A DNA stretch of 64,000 bases from Kalaharituber pfeilii (GCA_015179045.1 WHUZ01000045.1:248001-312000); one strand, 5' to 3'. Shown: positions 10,735-21,864, numbered from the stretch's first letter. Program-made: numbers and translations. Notes: a model not told the origin generated them from the sequence alone.

Positions 10735-11098
10735 AGGTCATAGACAGGTACCAGATAAAACGAAGTGGTAAAAGGGGTATGCATAGGAAATGTATATATT
10801 CTATTCTATTTTTGGTTAGCTATTTTCCTTTTTGGTTAGTTCAGTATGTACTATACTATATTTAGCAGTTACTAAAGGTGGACATTTTTACCCATTCCCA
10901 TATAAAACTTCTTATCTTTAATTTTCAAATCACGACGACAAAAAATTAAATAAATAGATATCGCCTCAAAATATTAATTTTCATTCACTAGTTTATCATT
11001 TTTTGACGTAAAACTAATTTTATCTATTAATTTTGGTTGTGATTTGAGTGTTGAAGTTGATGCGAAATTCACTCCGATTACAGATGTCCCCAACCATA

Positions 11099-11602
11099 CG
11101 AGACTATATCTGACTAGCTATGGTTGTGCTGACGAACTTGACTGGAGTGACTTGAAGTATCTGCGATGCACTCTGTTCCGGTGACAATTGCTACATTTAT
11201 CTCAGCACAGCACCTATCCACACCGTATTGCGACGCCGCCTAAATGGCAACTAGTGATGCTGCAGTGCCACGACCCCAGCAGCACTCCAAATTCGAATCG
11301 CAGCTCCAAGGCCCGCGCCCTATATATTAGATCCACGACTAATGCAAGCCTTCTGCGCGCCAAAAGACACCCGCTAGCGTACGATGCATCCCACTTAGTA
11401 CCCGTCGTCAGTCCCCCTCCCATCCCATTCTGAGACCATGTGGCCCTCACTCACTTCTAACCGACCGCCGCCATCCTCGACTACACTGCCCGCTTAATTT
11501 GGCGCGTCCCTTGCAGCATCCTGGCGTGGCCTGGACATTTAAGGCGTGTCACGTGCCTGTGCCCGTGCCCAGTTCGACTCACTTTCCACAATCTACAGGA
11601 CG
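11099..11602. other. No gene seen
   Basis: Overlapping open frames on both strands at 11188-11450 have mixed composition without domains or introns. No repeat was recognised. Confidence 0.35.
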
Positions 11603-11746
11603 ACCGTGTTCTGGCCTACCGACGAACATTGCGGTTCGCGAACCGGCCAGGCCCATTCGCGAATCGGCCAATTCGTCGGTGGGCTGGCTGATTCGCGAAT
11701 GGGCCAGCCCACCGACGAACACTGGTTTAGTACAAGTACCACTAGG
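11603..11746. repeat. Palindrome-rich short element, copy 1
   Basis: Nested palindromes are built from GGTTCGCGAACC, GATTCGCGAATC-like and ACCGACGAAC / GTTCGTCGGT modules, with CTGGCC / GGCCAG at the edges. The same module set recurs in reverse order at 13180-13312. It could extrude a cruciform. It has no coding capacity, and no duplication was found. Confidence 0.65.
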
Positions 11747-12164
11747 TACCTCTACGTACTACCAGTGATTGAGTATAGAGAAACATTCTGCTACCAGCGT
11801 TAATTGATAAGCCAGTTACTCTGTGCTAGCACAGCCCTATTGCCACTGACAAGTTGCCACCTACAAGTTGCCACTTGAAAGTTGCTGTTGGTGATAAGTT
11901 GCTGTCGGTGATAAGTTGCTGTCGGTGATAAGTTGCTACTTCTTACCCACATACTAGAAGATAATACAGACAGTTTAATTAATAATTCACTACGCTTCTA
12001 GACTGCTATAGTTAAGAATACCAATTTGTAATCATAACTTAATTATTGTTAACCGAAACACTAGAAGAAAATTACTAAATATGCTTCTAGTATTCTTCTT
12101 ACTCTAAGCGAAATTTTGGAGTGTTATCTTCATAGGTAGAGATTTCCGGAATCCTCCGCCATTC
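11747..12164. other. No gene; short tandem motif
   Basis: At 11845-11935 a motif of the type tgacaagttgccac / ggtgataagttgctgt repeats four to five times. The remainder is AT-rich with no recognisable feature. Confidence 0.4.
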
Positions 12165-12461
12165 TGGTATTATATTGTGGCAGTAACAGGGATTGCGTTG
12201 ATGCCAAGAATGAAAAGTTTGGTGGTTGTATTACCAGAACAGTAGATGATAAGAGCCCTGCAAGTGCCAAGTACCCACTTTAAGCAACGTCATCATGATA
12301 AAACTTGTCAAGACAAAATTTCATGTTCTTGTCTAGGTACCTGTTCTTCTCTTCGTTGTACATGGGTATGTCAAAAGGTTAAATGTTCTTATTCTTGTAA
12401 TAAAAGCAATGCTGGTCAATGTACCAACCAGGAGAATGAGAGTGAACATAGTGATGTATAT
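12165..12461 (+). pseudogene. Cys-rich (CXC-like) remnant, probably from a transposon
   Basis: The frame reads HHDKTCQDKISCSCLGTCS, then further cysteines up to SYSCNKSNAGQCTNQ. The spacing resembles tesmin/TSO1-type CXC cysteine clusters seen in some transposon proteins. It is cut at about 12462 by an ORF1-only LINE relative. Upstream frames are broken. Function cannot be assigned. Confidence 0.4.
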
Positions 12462-12832
12462 TTAGGGAAGGTCCGGAAATGGTTGGAGTCCGGGAATGAT
12501 AGGCTAGGCAAGATGGGGATAAGGTGGCTGAGACGAAAGACCTCGCTACTGGAAGAAGGAAAAATGACCAGCTCGGTCGTTTGTACTTGGAGGCAGCGAC
12601 GGGCGTAGACAGAGTTAGGTTAGGTGGGAAATGGTTGAGGACCACTCAATACGAGCCGGACAGACGGAGGAAATAGGCTGTATTGACCAGTGTGTACATT
12701 CTACCCGCACCATGTATGAGTATTGCGGGAACCACATGTATTTAGTGACGGTTAATTTTCTTTCTTTAATAAATACCTCGCCATAGCCCATACTGCGGCA
12801 TGCGAGTAATGATATAAAAAAAAAAAAAAAAA
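12462..12832 (+). mobile_element. ORF1-only LINE relative, copy 1 (5-prime truncated)
   Basis: It begins inside the ORF1 RRM-like domain (LGKVRKWLESGNDRLGK) and reaches the shared ORF1 stop about 12675 with one or more frame breaks. A 3-prime UTR and the A-type hairpin (CTCGCC...GCGAG) with poly(A) follow. No ORF2 sequence is present. The flanking duplication is not clear. Confidence 0.75.
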
Positions 12833-12942
12833 GTACTATTGTTTGTACATAGATGACTGCATAGGGGGATAGGAGACTGTGGAAATTGCTTAGCTGGCTG
12901 TATGATAGATCACTATTACATTAAATCATAAGCGAGTATATA

Positions 12943-13120
12943 GGGGGGGGGAGAGAACGTTGGCGGAGGTGATGGACTGGGCGGCGGAGTAACCGGTCAT
13001 ATTTTCACTTTATCTCCTTATCTGTTGCTTATTTTTCCGTTGATTATCATTCATGTATCTAAACCCTCGCCATAGCCTGCAAGGCGGCATGCGAGTAATG
13101 ATATAAAAAAAAAAAAAAAA
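12943..13120 (+). mobile_element. LINE A ORF2 3-prime fragment
   Basis: It holds the last ten or so codons of ORF2 (AEVMDWAAE stop), the 3-prime UTR, the hairpin and poly(A). It lies between perfect 15-bp duplications, ataagcgagtatata, at 12928-12942 and 13121-13135. Confidence 0.9.
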
Positions 13121-13179
13121 ATAAGCGAGTATATATTTTACATATAGGTACATCGAGGTACATTCATGTTCGCCGCTGG

Positions 13180-13312
13180 GCCAGGTGTTCGTGGCTGGGC
13201 TGGCCCCGTGAAAAACACCATATGTTTTTCACGGGGCCTGCCGGTTCACGAATCGGCTGGCCGGTTCGCGAACCGGAAAATGTTCGTCGGTGGGCCAGAA
13301 CAACCGCGCTGT
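13180..13312. repeat. Palindrome-rich short element, copy 2
   Basis: It contains ccccgtgaaaaacacc with its inverse (a hairpin of about 15 bp), GGTTCGCGAACC and TTCGTCGGTGGGCCAG. Module content matches 11603-11746 in opposite orientation. Non-coding. Confidence 0.65.
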
Positions 13313-13902
13313 GTATCGTGACGTTCGTGCAATTTGGCAGTAACCCTGACGCACACGCTTGAGGGCTTTCGGTCAGCATGCGACTCTCATCATCACTCGC
13401 TGACTGGCTCATGAATAACAGGCCGGGTTCCTGAAGGACAAACAAGAAAGTGTACTGAGGGTAATAATTATATCTGCGAGTCTGCGTGAAAGCAGAGGAC
13501 GAATCCAGTTTGGCCAGGTCGCTAGTCTCATGGAAATGTCCCCTGCAGGCGGGTATGTCGCGCTTATCAACAACAAGTGAATGACAGCATTGACGTCAAT
13601 GTGGCTACCGAAGCTGACTGGATACCGCTGAATGAAGCAGCTACGAAAGGTCAGGACAAGCTGCTGTTCGCAGATCAAGTAGTATTGATGTCAACCTTGG
13701 TGATATGGACGTTGCCATCCCACTTCCTATAACCGCCATCCGCAAGCGTACTACAGTAGCAAAATAATACCACGACACATCTAATGCTGCTTTCGCTGAT
13801 CATCAGAGCTGTATCATACTCGGTCAACTCCCGAGTGACGGTGGAAATGCGGCTTTATGGCATGGTTGAGACGTCAATATCCTGATGACCCAGATGTCAG
13901 AG
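13313..13902. other. No gene seen
   Basis: The minus-strand open frames at 13164-13445 and 13409-13678 partly overlap the palindromic element and show no domain. No other feature was recognised. Confidence 0.35.
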
Positions 13903-14269
13903 TGTAACGGGGATATTGTATAGCGAGCCGGGTACATAGCGCCACGCTAACGTGACCTCTGACAAGCATTTCGGGATGTCGGACAATGTATACGGGTAAA
14001 AAGGATGCGACCTGAGTGCGTATTGCAGTCTCAAAAGTGTATATAAGTGGTGTTCATGGCTGCGTGTTCTCTTTTCCTTTTCTCTTTCCGCAACCTCTTG
14101 TATTTAGTTTCTACTAAGTAGAGGGGTTACCTGCTGTGCCGATCCGCTGAACTGCTGTACTGCTGAACCGCCTTACTGCTGCGAACTGCTGAACTGTCGC
14201 CTGCTGCCTCCTGCCTGCGCTCCGTAGATCGCCGTCATCCACGGGCTCCAGACCACGACCGCCGTTACA
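13903..14269. mobile_element. Probable solo LTR
   Basis: A 367-bp unit starts TGTAACGG and ends CCGTTACA, with a TATATAAG box at 14040-14047 and a pyrimidine-rich stretch after it, as in a retroviral U3-R. The flanking pentamers cagag and caaaa differ by two G/A transitions and could be a mutated 5-bp duplication. No internal domain or second LTR is in the window. It differs from the 255-bp chromovirus LTR. Confidence 0.6.
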
Positions 14270-14831
14270 CAAAATCACTCAGAAAATTGCGAATTCCTGG
14301 TCAAAAATGTAGATATTGAATTGCCATATCAGAAGCAGGGCTCAACAGCAATCGTACCTTTTTCACGCGAAAGACAGGATGCTTTTGAACCATTGAACAA
14401 TACATAGACTCCCATTACTGGCATGTCCCAGTGCGGTGTAAGAATAAATCCCATATAGGGCCACAATCCCGACTGCCCTTATACAAATAAGAGTGAAATC
14501 TATATAGGTGTGTTCATGGCGTTCCTCTGCTTAGTCATTTCCAAGTCTCGTACCAACTGTATGTTCTGAAACATTCCAATCACTTGTGCCCCTCTACGAC
14601 GCAAAGTCTAGCCCTGTAGCCCTGTAAATAGGTGTGAAGGAGAAGATAGCGTGGGGCAGGGAGACTACCAGGCGCTGAAAAGTCCCGAATGCAGAGGAAC
14701 AGGAACGAACGGGGCAGATATTGGTACGACAGCTGCAATGCGTGAAATTGATAAACAGGATCACAATTGGCTTTTTGGTGACGCGTGATTTGGTTTATTA
14801 TAATTTTGGTTCTATTTATCTCCTTTCTATG
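14270..14831. other. No gene seen
   Basis: Unique-looking sequence between the solo LTR and an old A-type tail. No coding signal. Confidence 0.35.
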
Positions 14832-14882
14832 TACCCTCGTAGTAACCTATAGGGTGATAAACGAGTAATAATATAAGAAGTG
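14832..14882 (+). mobile_element. Old, eroded LINE A tail
   Basis: The segment ccctcgtagtaacctatagg continuing to acgagtaataatataag resembles the A hairpin tail but its pairing is reduced (CUCGU with ACGAG remains). Its upstream limit is unknown. Confidence 0.5.
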
Positions 14883-14927
14883 AAAAACAAAATGGCATCT
14901 CAATTTCTGTTTTTGACTCCAATGTGT

Positions 14928-16163
14928 CACGCATCACCCAGGACGAGCGTTTGGAAGCGACTCCACAACCACAACGTCCTCCCCACCGCTGTTGCCAACA
15001 CATCCACCATCAACCCCGGGCCAAGAGCCAATAGAAAAGACCTTAACCGGCGCCACCACCCAATAAGAAAATGCCCAGAAGCAAGAAGACACGGAGGGGG
15101 CCCCCGCCGCCTTTCCCCCCCCCCGAGTCAGCCCACCCTCCCCCCGCTCCCGGACTGGGAAGTCTTAGACGAGGAGTTACAAGACCATAAATTCGATCTG
15201 GGCAAAATCGCTGCGTCGCTTTGGAGGTACTACTCGGACCACGGCCAGCACCCAACGGAGGGTTCGATCCTAAGCATACGCTTCGAAGACAACGAATGGG
15301 GCAGGTTGAGTATACAGACAGATCCACACCCGCCCGCCACACCCCCACCACCACCACCGCCATTGCAGCCACTGGGGCTTAGTCCCATCACGTGCATAGA
15401 CATACAACCGATGGAGAACACCTCTGAAGTCCTCGGCTTCAGCACAATTGACATCGTGCATTCGGAGGAGCCCTCCCCCGAGCCCACAACCCACTCCGCC
15501 CCCGCCCCTGCGGTGCGCCCTTAAACGCAGACTTGACGACGCGGAGGCTAGGAAAATAGCCACCGCACCACCGGTCGGGAACCCAGCCGCCGACAGCACC
15601 CCTGCCAGCACCACAGCAGCGACCCCATCGGCTCCCAGACCCACCCCCGCCCCCACGCCCACCCCGCCGAAACCCAAAACCCCTCAAACCACAAAAGCCA
15701 GACCCCCGACACACCCATCCAACCCCGGTGCCACCACTCCCAAAGAAGGCATCGTAGTACATGGGATAGCCCTGAGGAAGGACCTCGGGAATGTCCGGAG
15801 ATGGATGGAAGCAGACAATAAAGATATAGGAAAGATTACGGGGACCAGATGGCTGAGGAACAAGACGACACTGAGGGAGGAAGGGAAAAAGACAAGTTCG
15901 GTAGTTGTATACCTGGAGGATACAACGGAAGTAGACCGGGTGAGACTAGGAGGAAGATGGTTGAGAGCCTGCCGGTACGAGTCAGACAGAGGACGGAAAT
16001 AGGCAAAGGACGTCCCCCTGTATCGGCTTGGATCATCCACCCATAATACCAGTGAGAGTCGTGGGTTTAGCTACATTTTAGTTTTCCTTTACTTAAATAA
16101 AGACCCTCGCCATAGCCCATAGGGCGGCACGCGAGTATTGATATAAAAAAAAAAAAAAAAAAA
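14928..16163 (+). mobile_element. ORF1-only LINE relative, copy 2 (near full length)
   Basis: A 1236-bp insertion bounded by gactccaatgtgt (14915-14927) and gaccccaatgtgt (16164-16176). It holds a 5-prime leader of about 140 nt, an ORF1 pseudogene, a UTR of about 100 nt, the A hairpin (CTCGCC...GCGAG) and poly(A). There is no trace of reverse transcriptase or RNase H between the ORF1 stop and the tail. Its length nearly equals that of copy 7 (1213 bp), which suggests both are close to the complete unit. Confidence 0.82.
15071..16002 (+). pseudogene. ORF1 (Gag-like) with frameshifts
   Basis: The N-terminal part is Pro-rich (PPPPPPLQPLGLSPITC), and a segment WEVLDEELQDHKFDLGKI parallels copy 7. 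The C-terminal domain GIVVHGIALRKDLGNVRRWM through RWLRNK, KTSSVVVYLE and RLGGRWLRACRYE matches the RRM-like domain that precedes zinc knuckles in Tad1-type ORF1 proteins. Translation stops right after DRGRK, so no CCHC knuckle is present. At least two frame changes occur (around 15120 and 15500). The protein family binds RNA in the retrotransposon particle; this copy cannot make an intact protein. Confidence 0.75.
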
Positions 16164-16399
16164 GACCCCAATGTGTTATAAGCATAAATTCAGCATGAGA
16201 ATGAGGGCGGCCCAGACACGAGCTCTACTTATGGCTCTTTGTTTTGTCAGGATACTGGTAGAGTATAAAGGGGCAATGGCACGACAGCTGCAGAATTGCG
16301 TGCGCCTCTCAAGTGATAGCACGGCGGCTTTGAAGCCACTACGGCACTAAACCTACTAATCTGGTCCAATACATTGCCAACTCGGTAAGAGTAACCTGT

Positions 16400-16554
16400 T
16401 ATATGTACAAGTTGAGTAAATTCCTCTGTACCATATACACAACCATGTCGACATGCCTCTATAGTTAGTAAACACACATAGAAAAAAGGATTTATAGTAC
16501 GATCAAAAACAAAACTAAGACCATATAGAATTCTCATCCCAAAGCATTAAATCT
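16400..16554 (-). pseudogene. Tc1-like transposase C-terminal fragment
   Basis: On the minus strand, LLTIEACRHGCVYGTEEF parallels RTIDAYNEGLIYGTKEF at the end of the 10264-10734 transposase. It is preceded by a hydrophobic/aromatic stretch as in that protein. LINE A inserted next to it at 16555. Only the last 40-50 residues are recognisable. Confidence 0.45.
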
Positions 16555-17819
16555 TTTTTTTTTTTTTTTTTAATTCATTAATCGCTTGCCGCCCTGGGGG
16601 CTATGGCGATGTTTAAATACATGGTAAGAATATATGATGACAGGAAATTAAAGAACCTCTACTCCTCCCCTGCCCACTCCAGAATCTCCAACAAGTTCGT
16701 GTCTTTATCGGTCTGTCTTATTCCCTCCGCCCCTTTTGTGATCTTTCTTTTCCATGTCTGACAATCATTTTTAATATGCTCCCAGTTCTCCGGTGCTTTG
16801 CCGCACCACCTGCATTCCGGTGAGGTGGCTTTTCCTATCCAAAATCTCCACTCCTTCAGCCCCTTGTTGCCTAGTATCCCTGCCAGAATGGCCAGAATTC
16901 GGCGCTTGTCTAATCTGTGGAGGGGTCGATAGTTCATTTCGGCTTGGTTCCTTTCCGCGGCTCGGGAGGCTTTATATCCTTGTCTTATGCCGGCTTCGGT
17001 TACAATTTCGTTCTCGCATTGTAGAGCGGTGCCGATTTTCGCGGCTAGATCCGCCTTTGTGTTGCCTTCCACTCCCTTATGGCTTTTTACCCAAGTGATA
17101 GCTAGATCCCAGTCGCCCCTTTCCGTTCTCTCCTCCCACCGTTTCCTTACCTCGCTGGAGGCTCCATCGACGGTGGGTTCGCCTCTGGCTATCTTCTGTA
17201 GTCTTGCGATCGCCGTTTGTGAGTCGGTAATTATCATTATCTCCCCCGGCAATTGTAACGCCCTGCTGACTGCTATGAGTTCGCCGTCATTTACCGTGCT
17301 CTTTCTCCCTAGGTAGTAGGACTGTGTGCCAGACTGGCTGTGCATCCCCGCTCCCGTTGTGTCTTCTACCCTACTCCCGTCCGTGTATACCCCCTCCCAC
17401 CCTTCGTCTGTCTCTCTTTGGATGGTGGCTTCCCACTCGTCCTTGCTTAGGTCGCTTGGTTGTGTGGGGAACGTGTGCAGCGGTAGCGGGTCCCGATGCC
17501 GTAGTTCTCCTCTCAGGTACGTTGTGTCCGTTTCCGGGTGGAGTACCTCCTCGCCTGGGAACCTCAACGTTCGAGCTTCCACCCTCTCCCCTTCCCCTGC
17601 TACGAAGGTGTCGATTGATTCCAGATTGGTTATCCCCTCGACTATCCTTCTCCTGGTGCCCCATGGTGCCCCGATGATGTTTCTCGCTACACTGTATTGC
17701 CATTTTTCGAGTTCCCTCAGTTTCTTCTCCGCTGGCGCCCCTTTCGCGTATGTGAGCCAAGCCCAGCTTCCGTATGTCGCTATATTTCTGGCTATGTTGG
17801 TGTAGATTTGTCTTCTTTT
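16555..17819 (-). mobile_element. LINE A, 5-prime truncated, ORF2 3-prime half
   Basis: Between duplications aaagcattaaatct (16541-16554 and 17820-17833). It includes the ORF2 tail, a UTR of about 90 nt and the A hairpin (AUCGC with GCGAU) plus poly(A). It lies in reverse orientation beside a transposase remnant. Confidence 0.92.
16659..17816 (-). pseudogene. LINE A ORF2 C-terminal part with RNase H, frame open
   Basis: A continuous 386-codon frame, cut at the 5-prime side by truncation. It starts RRQIYTNIARNIATYGSWAW, equivalent to the thumb region after the reverse transcriptase. The RNase H domain follows: YTDGSRVEDTTGAG (first Asp), NDGELIAV (Glu), ITDSQTAI (second Asp) and WVKSHKGVEGNTKADLAAK (His/Asp block). 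A C-terminal zinc-binding motif reads C-x2-C-x7-H-x4-C (CRWCGKAPENWEHIKNDC). It ends LEILEWAGEE. All RNase H catalytic residues appear present, so the fragment is young, but the reverse transcriptase is missing. It acts with the cognate 55069 family. Confidence 0.85.
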
Positions 17820-17833
17820 AAAGCATTAAATCT

Positions 17834-18433
17834 ATACTTACAATTATTTCAAGTATATTGTATAGTTGCCCTCCCAAAAAGTGAATGAAACAACCTCACA
17901 AGGAAAACGAGGGTAAATAATACCAAGTGTCTACGGGCTTCTACTTCCTGTTGTACTCGTCCCGTTTGTTCCAAAAAATCTCGTTCCATTGCGAGATATC
18001 GGCGTGCACAACAGACAAGCTTCAGGTTGACATTTATTTTGCACTATGCAAATGTATACCATGTCCCCATATTCCACGCTCATTCAGATTCCCCCAAATA
18101 CTCCCGGCTGGTCCCACCATGCTGGATTTGGATGATTAGTAGAAAAATCCGTAGTTTTGTGCACGTTCTGTTGTCAACAAAAAGAATCATCGATTGCCAG
18201 CCTCAGATACTGTAGTTTCACCACAATGCGACGTACACCTCCTCCGGGCGCATGTTTTACACCAACAGTGCAAAAGTCCGACGCCTGGTATCTCAACAAC
18301 CTTAGTATGCGTTTTTCCAAGGAGATAGATAAAGGGTTATTCCTCGCATCTGACACTTCTATTTATCTCAACAATATATTAATGGGACCATAATATCTCG
18401 TGGGGAATGTTTAAATTAAGCACTTCCGAAAGT
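17834..18433. other. No gene; possible decayed inverted-repeat transposon piece
   Basis: At about 18208-18310 a segment tactgtagtttcaccac... resembles the end of the 47607-48447 element (TACTGTGTTTCACCAC). A related stretch lies at 19040-19130. I could not define element borders. Confidence 0.3.
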
Positions 18434-18486
18434 CTCGCCATAGCCCTTGGGGCGGTACGCGGATAATGATGTAAAAAAAAAAAAAA
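18434..18486 (+). mobile_element. LINE A micro-insertion, full hairpin
   Basis: It starts at CTCGCC, the hairpin base, and ends in poly(A). Perfect duplication acttccgaaagt at 18422-18433 and 18487-18498. Confidence 0.93.
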
Positions 18487-18498
18487 ACTTCCGAAAGT

Positions 18499-18830
18499 GA
18501 ATACACTGCTTCCTTTCAACATTCTCTAATGGTCCAAGAATTCTGGATAGAGGGCTTTTCTAGTAGGCCTCTTAATATATAATACTATATCTGGCTTAAT
18601 ATTGTTAAATACCTGGATCATACCGTTATTTGCTGTTTCAATTAGTTTTCCTGAGTAGTTACTACAGCCACAGTTCTATGTAAATATGAATTTTGTGAAT
18701 AAATCTACCGCTACTTCAGATATTCCATTAGTGTTCTTCTCGCATATTTAAATAAAGGAACATTGTTATATTCAAGTGTCCCAGCATTTTTTATCAAATT
18801 TATTTCAGCATAGTAGATATTAGTGATGTT
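18499..18830. other. No gene seen
   Basis: AT-rich sequence between two micro-insertions with no domain or repeat recognised. Confidence 0.35.
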
Positions 18831-18894
18831 TTTTTTTTTTTTTTTTTTTTTTATATATCATTGATCGCTTGCGGCCCTATGGGCTATGGCGATT
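18831..18894 (-). mobile_element. LINE A micro-insertion, full hairpin
   Basis: Poly(T) followed by the inverse A tail, ending at the hairpin base (AUCGC with GCGAU). Duplication attagtgatgtt at 18819-18830 and 18895-18906. Confidence 0.92.
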
Positions 18895-18906
18895 ATTAGT
18901 GATGTT

Positions 18907-19443
18907 GCAGCAAAAATGTATGCGAAGACATGATGCGAAATGCAGAGTCATAAGTTTTTAAAAACAATGGTTCTGGAGAATCAACAATGTGCAGTGTGAA
19001 TAATAGTTCTTGATTTTGATTCAACGCAGCTTAAAAAAAAAAACTCTGCTTTGGTCGTTGAGATATAATCTCTTATGCATGCGCAGTTTCGGCATAAAAC
19101 GTGCGTTGGGATGTGGAATGCCGAGAGTGGTCAAGAGTAGAGAACGTAGGGACAGAATATATGGAACTAGAAATAGAGATGGAACCTTACAGAATGACAT
19201 GGAAGAAATAGAAGAAACAGAACGTGATGATGGACAGATTGGACCTTGTACTATTCCATTTTCAACAGTACGCCTATTGATCAGTAATAGGAATAGGCCT
19301 GTGCTGTCTCACTTTTTTTGCATGTTCTAGCCGGATATTGAATTCTTATGTGACAGTTGACAAGAAACCTCGCGTTTTATGACATGGCCTCCGGTTAGCG
19401 AAAATCGAAGTTTTCAATTCTGGACTACCACAATAGGTGATAA
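18907..19443. other. No confident gene
   Basis: A plus-strand frame at 19010-19330 has a charged stretch (EEIEETERDD) but no family match; its first third resembles the decayed repeat near 18200. I do not call it as a gene. Confidence 0.3.
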
Positions 19444-19455
19444 AACATTTGGATC

Positions 19456-20040
19456 TTTTTTTTTTTTTTTTTTTTAATATATCATTACTTGCATGCTGCC
19501 CTATGGGCTATGGCGAGGTATTTATTAAAGAAAGAAAATTAACCGTCACTAAATACATGTGGTGCCCGCAATACTCATACATGGTGCGAGTAGAATGTAC
19601 ACACTGGTTAATACAGCCTATTTCCTCCGTCTGTCTGGCTCGTATTGAGTGGTCCTCAACCATTTCCCACCTAACCTGACTCTGTCTACGTCCGTCGCTG
19701 CCTCCAAGTACACCACGACCGAGCTGGTCATTTTTCCTTCTTCCAGTAGTGCAGCCTTTCGTGTCAGCCACCTTATCCCCACGGTCTTGCCTAGCCTATC
19801 ATTCCCGGACTCCAACCATTTCCGGACCTTCGCCAAGTCTTTCCTCAGGGCGATTCCATGTACTACGACGCCAAATGTCGGTGTGGTGGCGCCGGTATTT
19901 GGTGGAGGGATGAAGGGCTTTCCGGTCTTGGGTCTTTGTCGTGGGGTGGGGTCTGGTGTGGGTCTTTGTCGTGTCGGTGTCGGGGTTGGGAGCTTAGTTG
20001 AGGTGGTGGTGGTGGCGGGGGTGCTAACCGTAGGTGTCGC
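19456..20040 (-). mobile_element. ORF1-only LINE relative, copy 3 (5-prime truncated)
   Basis: A 585-bp insertion with duplications aacatttggatc (19444-19455 and 20041-20052), reverse orientation. It carries ORF1 C-terminal half, the shared stop, the UTR and the A hairpin with poly(A); no ORF2. Confidence 0.9.
19618..20040 (-). pseudogene. ORF1 C-terminal half, frame open
   Basis: The Thr/Pro-rich linker (STPATTTTSTKLPTPTPT) leads into GVVVHGIALRKDLAKVRKWL, VGIRWLTRK, MTSSVVVYLEAATDVDRV and RLGGKWLRTTQYEPDRRRK stop. The RRM-like domain is intact; the N-terminus is lost by truncation. It ends at the same place as the other ORF1 copies, before any zinc knuckle. Confidence 0.8.
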
Positions 20041-20180
20041 AAACATTTGGATCGAAACCCTCGCTCTCGCGATTTTAATGCTGCAAGTGATATCAGAAGC
20101 TGATAAAACTGGGTTCCTTATTTACCTTTTAACCATGTTTCTTCTTGTAGCTTATGCGCATATTAACTGCTAATGTAATG

Positions 20181-20235
20181 TCCCTGCCATGGCGAATAGC
20201 TGCATGCGGGGTCACGTGATAAAAAAAAGAAAAAT
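20181..20235 (+). mobile_element. Micro-B insertion
   Basis: It starts at TCCCTGCC, has the full B hairpin, and an A-rich tail with one G. Only a short aatg repeat flanks it, so the duplication is weak. Confidence 0.65.
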
Positions 20236-21864
20236 GTGGGAGAAGAGTATACGAGTACTGAAGAAATACTGCTGAGTGTACGGAATCTAGCATTGCAAAT
20301 TTATCCAGAACGGGGCAAGTTACAGTTATATGCAATGTCGCTGCCAAGACTACACTTATTGCTTTCTCTGCAAGTAAGATGCCTTTCTCAGGGGTATCAG
20401 TTCGATTGCTTGACCCCAAGTTCACCTGGTAGCTGTTGTGCGTGGTAGGTTGATTAAACGAACAGTAACAAAAGACCGCCATTTTATAACTCGATGTATG
20501 AAATGAAAAGGTACCGCTTAATAAGTAAAAATGCTCACTAACTCAAAACCCTTGAAGTCAATGATCATTTCCATAGGAAAAGTTTAAGTTGGCAAACTGA
20601 ATATAGGATGCCGGTTAAGTATGCGGTAAAGCCTTGAGATGCAATGGATTAATTGTAGATGCTGTCCGTAACAGAGAGTGGACAAAGGGACAGAAGAGCC
20701 GTACTTGAGGGAGAGAAGCGATTGGAAAGTCCGGTGGAAAAATGCTAGAGTGGTGGCGGTCCCTGTAGGGAGCTGTAGGGAGCTCAATGGGGAACAAGCA
20801 TTCCTGTTCTTTTGGCAGGAGATTGAAAAAGTAAATGGGGGTACGGATTGGCAGGCGAGAATTGAGCATAATAGGATATACGTATCAAAGATGAAAGAGA
20901 TAACGGAAGTTGAATTGACGAGCGGAGAGGATAGAGGAGAGGACCTCGAGAGGACCGAAGCAAATTGTTGGTGATGTACAGACATTTCGACCACCTAGAG
21001 AGGCTAACGAGGGTGCTAATTACAAGGGACCATATGAAGAAACGGCTGATGGTGTGAAGGTATATGATCGGCAAACCCAACGGCATATAGTGGGTTGATG
21101 TGTGGAGGCTGTTGACAGGCAAAGTGGCCTGTTTATTCTACTGAAAAAACCGAGCGAGGGAAATAGAAAAAGAAGAATGCACTTACGGGGAATTGTTGAA
21201 TTGGCCGGGGATATCAGCGGTGTGTATTGCAATCACTACGTATAGAAACCTTTGCATCAAAGCTTTATGACAGTAATAGAACTTCTTGCAGTGAAGGATA
21301 GCAGCTCTTGTGTTACATTATCCGCAAAACCTTGTATCATACCTTTAGAGCTGGCTAGCCTTACGAAGGACAGCCTACAAAATTCATGACTTCACTAGTA
21401 TTTTCAAACGCTCAATGACGTCCACCATTTGCTCTAGCGTTTTATTCCTAGACTAAACGTCCTGGTACCCAGCAGGAGGAAATTCCCTACACATGTCCAC
21501 AAAATAAATCCTGTCCTGTGAAAAAAAGGGTACAGCGGAGGATTTCAGGGACGAAATAGTAGAAATCCCATAAGTCTAAAGTCCAACCTTTTTCTTCCAC
21601 TTTAGTATTTTGCACTTGGGTAATTTTGTTGAGTTTACGGCACACCTAAACAATTCTAAAACTTTTCTCAGCATCTGCATTTCTCCAACCTCCCCCGACA
21701 GAAGTTGAGATTTTCCGTGTGAAACTCTCCTGCTGTTGTCAGCAGAGCACAATGCTCCTGGGTCTGTATCTAGTGTGAAAGGTGATATTTCCAGAAGTGG
21801 AATTTCTGTAAATCTAAAAAGCGTTGGGAAATTCGCAAAATTGGATGGTATGCATATTAGTGGA
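20236..21864. other. No confident gene
   Basis: Several overlapping frames of 60-140 codons occur on both strands (20129-20482, 20584-20994, 20678-20974, 20784-21122). None shows a domain, consistent splice signals or a signal peptide in a favoured frame. The charged plus-strand frame 20678-20974 (KMKEITEVELTSGEDRGEDL) is the most coding-like. No repeats were recognised. Confidence 0.3.

Larger units (their letters stand above)
9871..11096 (+). mobile_element. Tc1/mariner-like DNA transposon, copy 1 (defective)
   Basis: The ends TGGTTGGGGACATCTGTA and TACAGATGTCCCCAACCA are inverted repeats flanked by TA (9869-9870 and 11097-11098). This is the target duplication expected of the Tc1/mariner superfamily. 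The 1226-bp element holds a transposase C-terminal region (10264-10734) and a 12-bp minisatellite where the N-terminal half should be. The 3-prime end is AT-rich non-coding. A second, shorter copy lies at 49478-50425. Confidence 0.85.

Noticed and set aside
15230..15762. Gly-rich minus-strand open frames
   Set aside because: They are antisense of the Pro-rich ORF1 linker.
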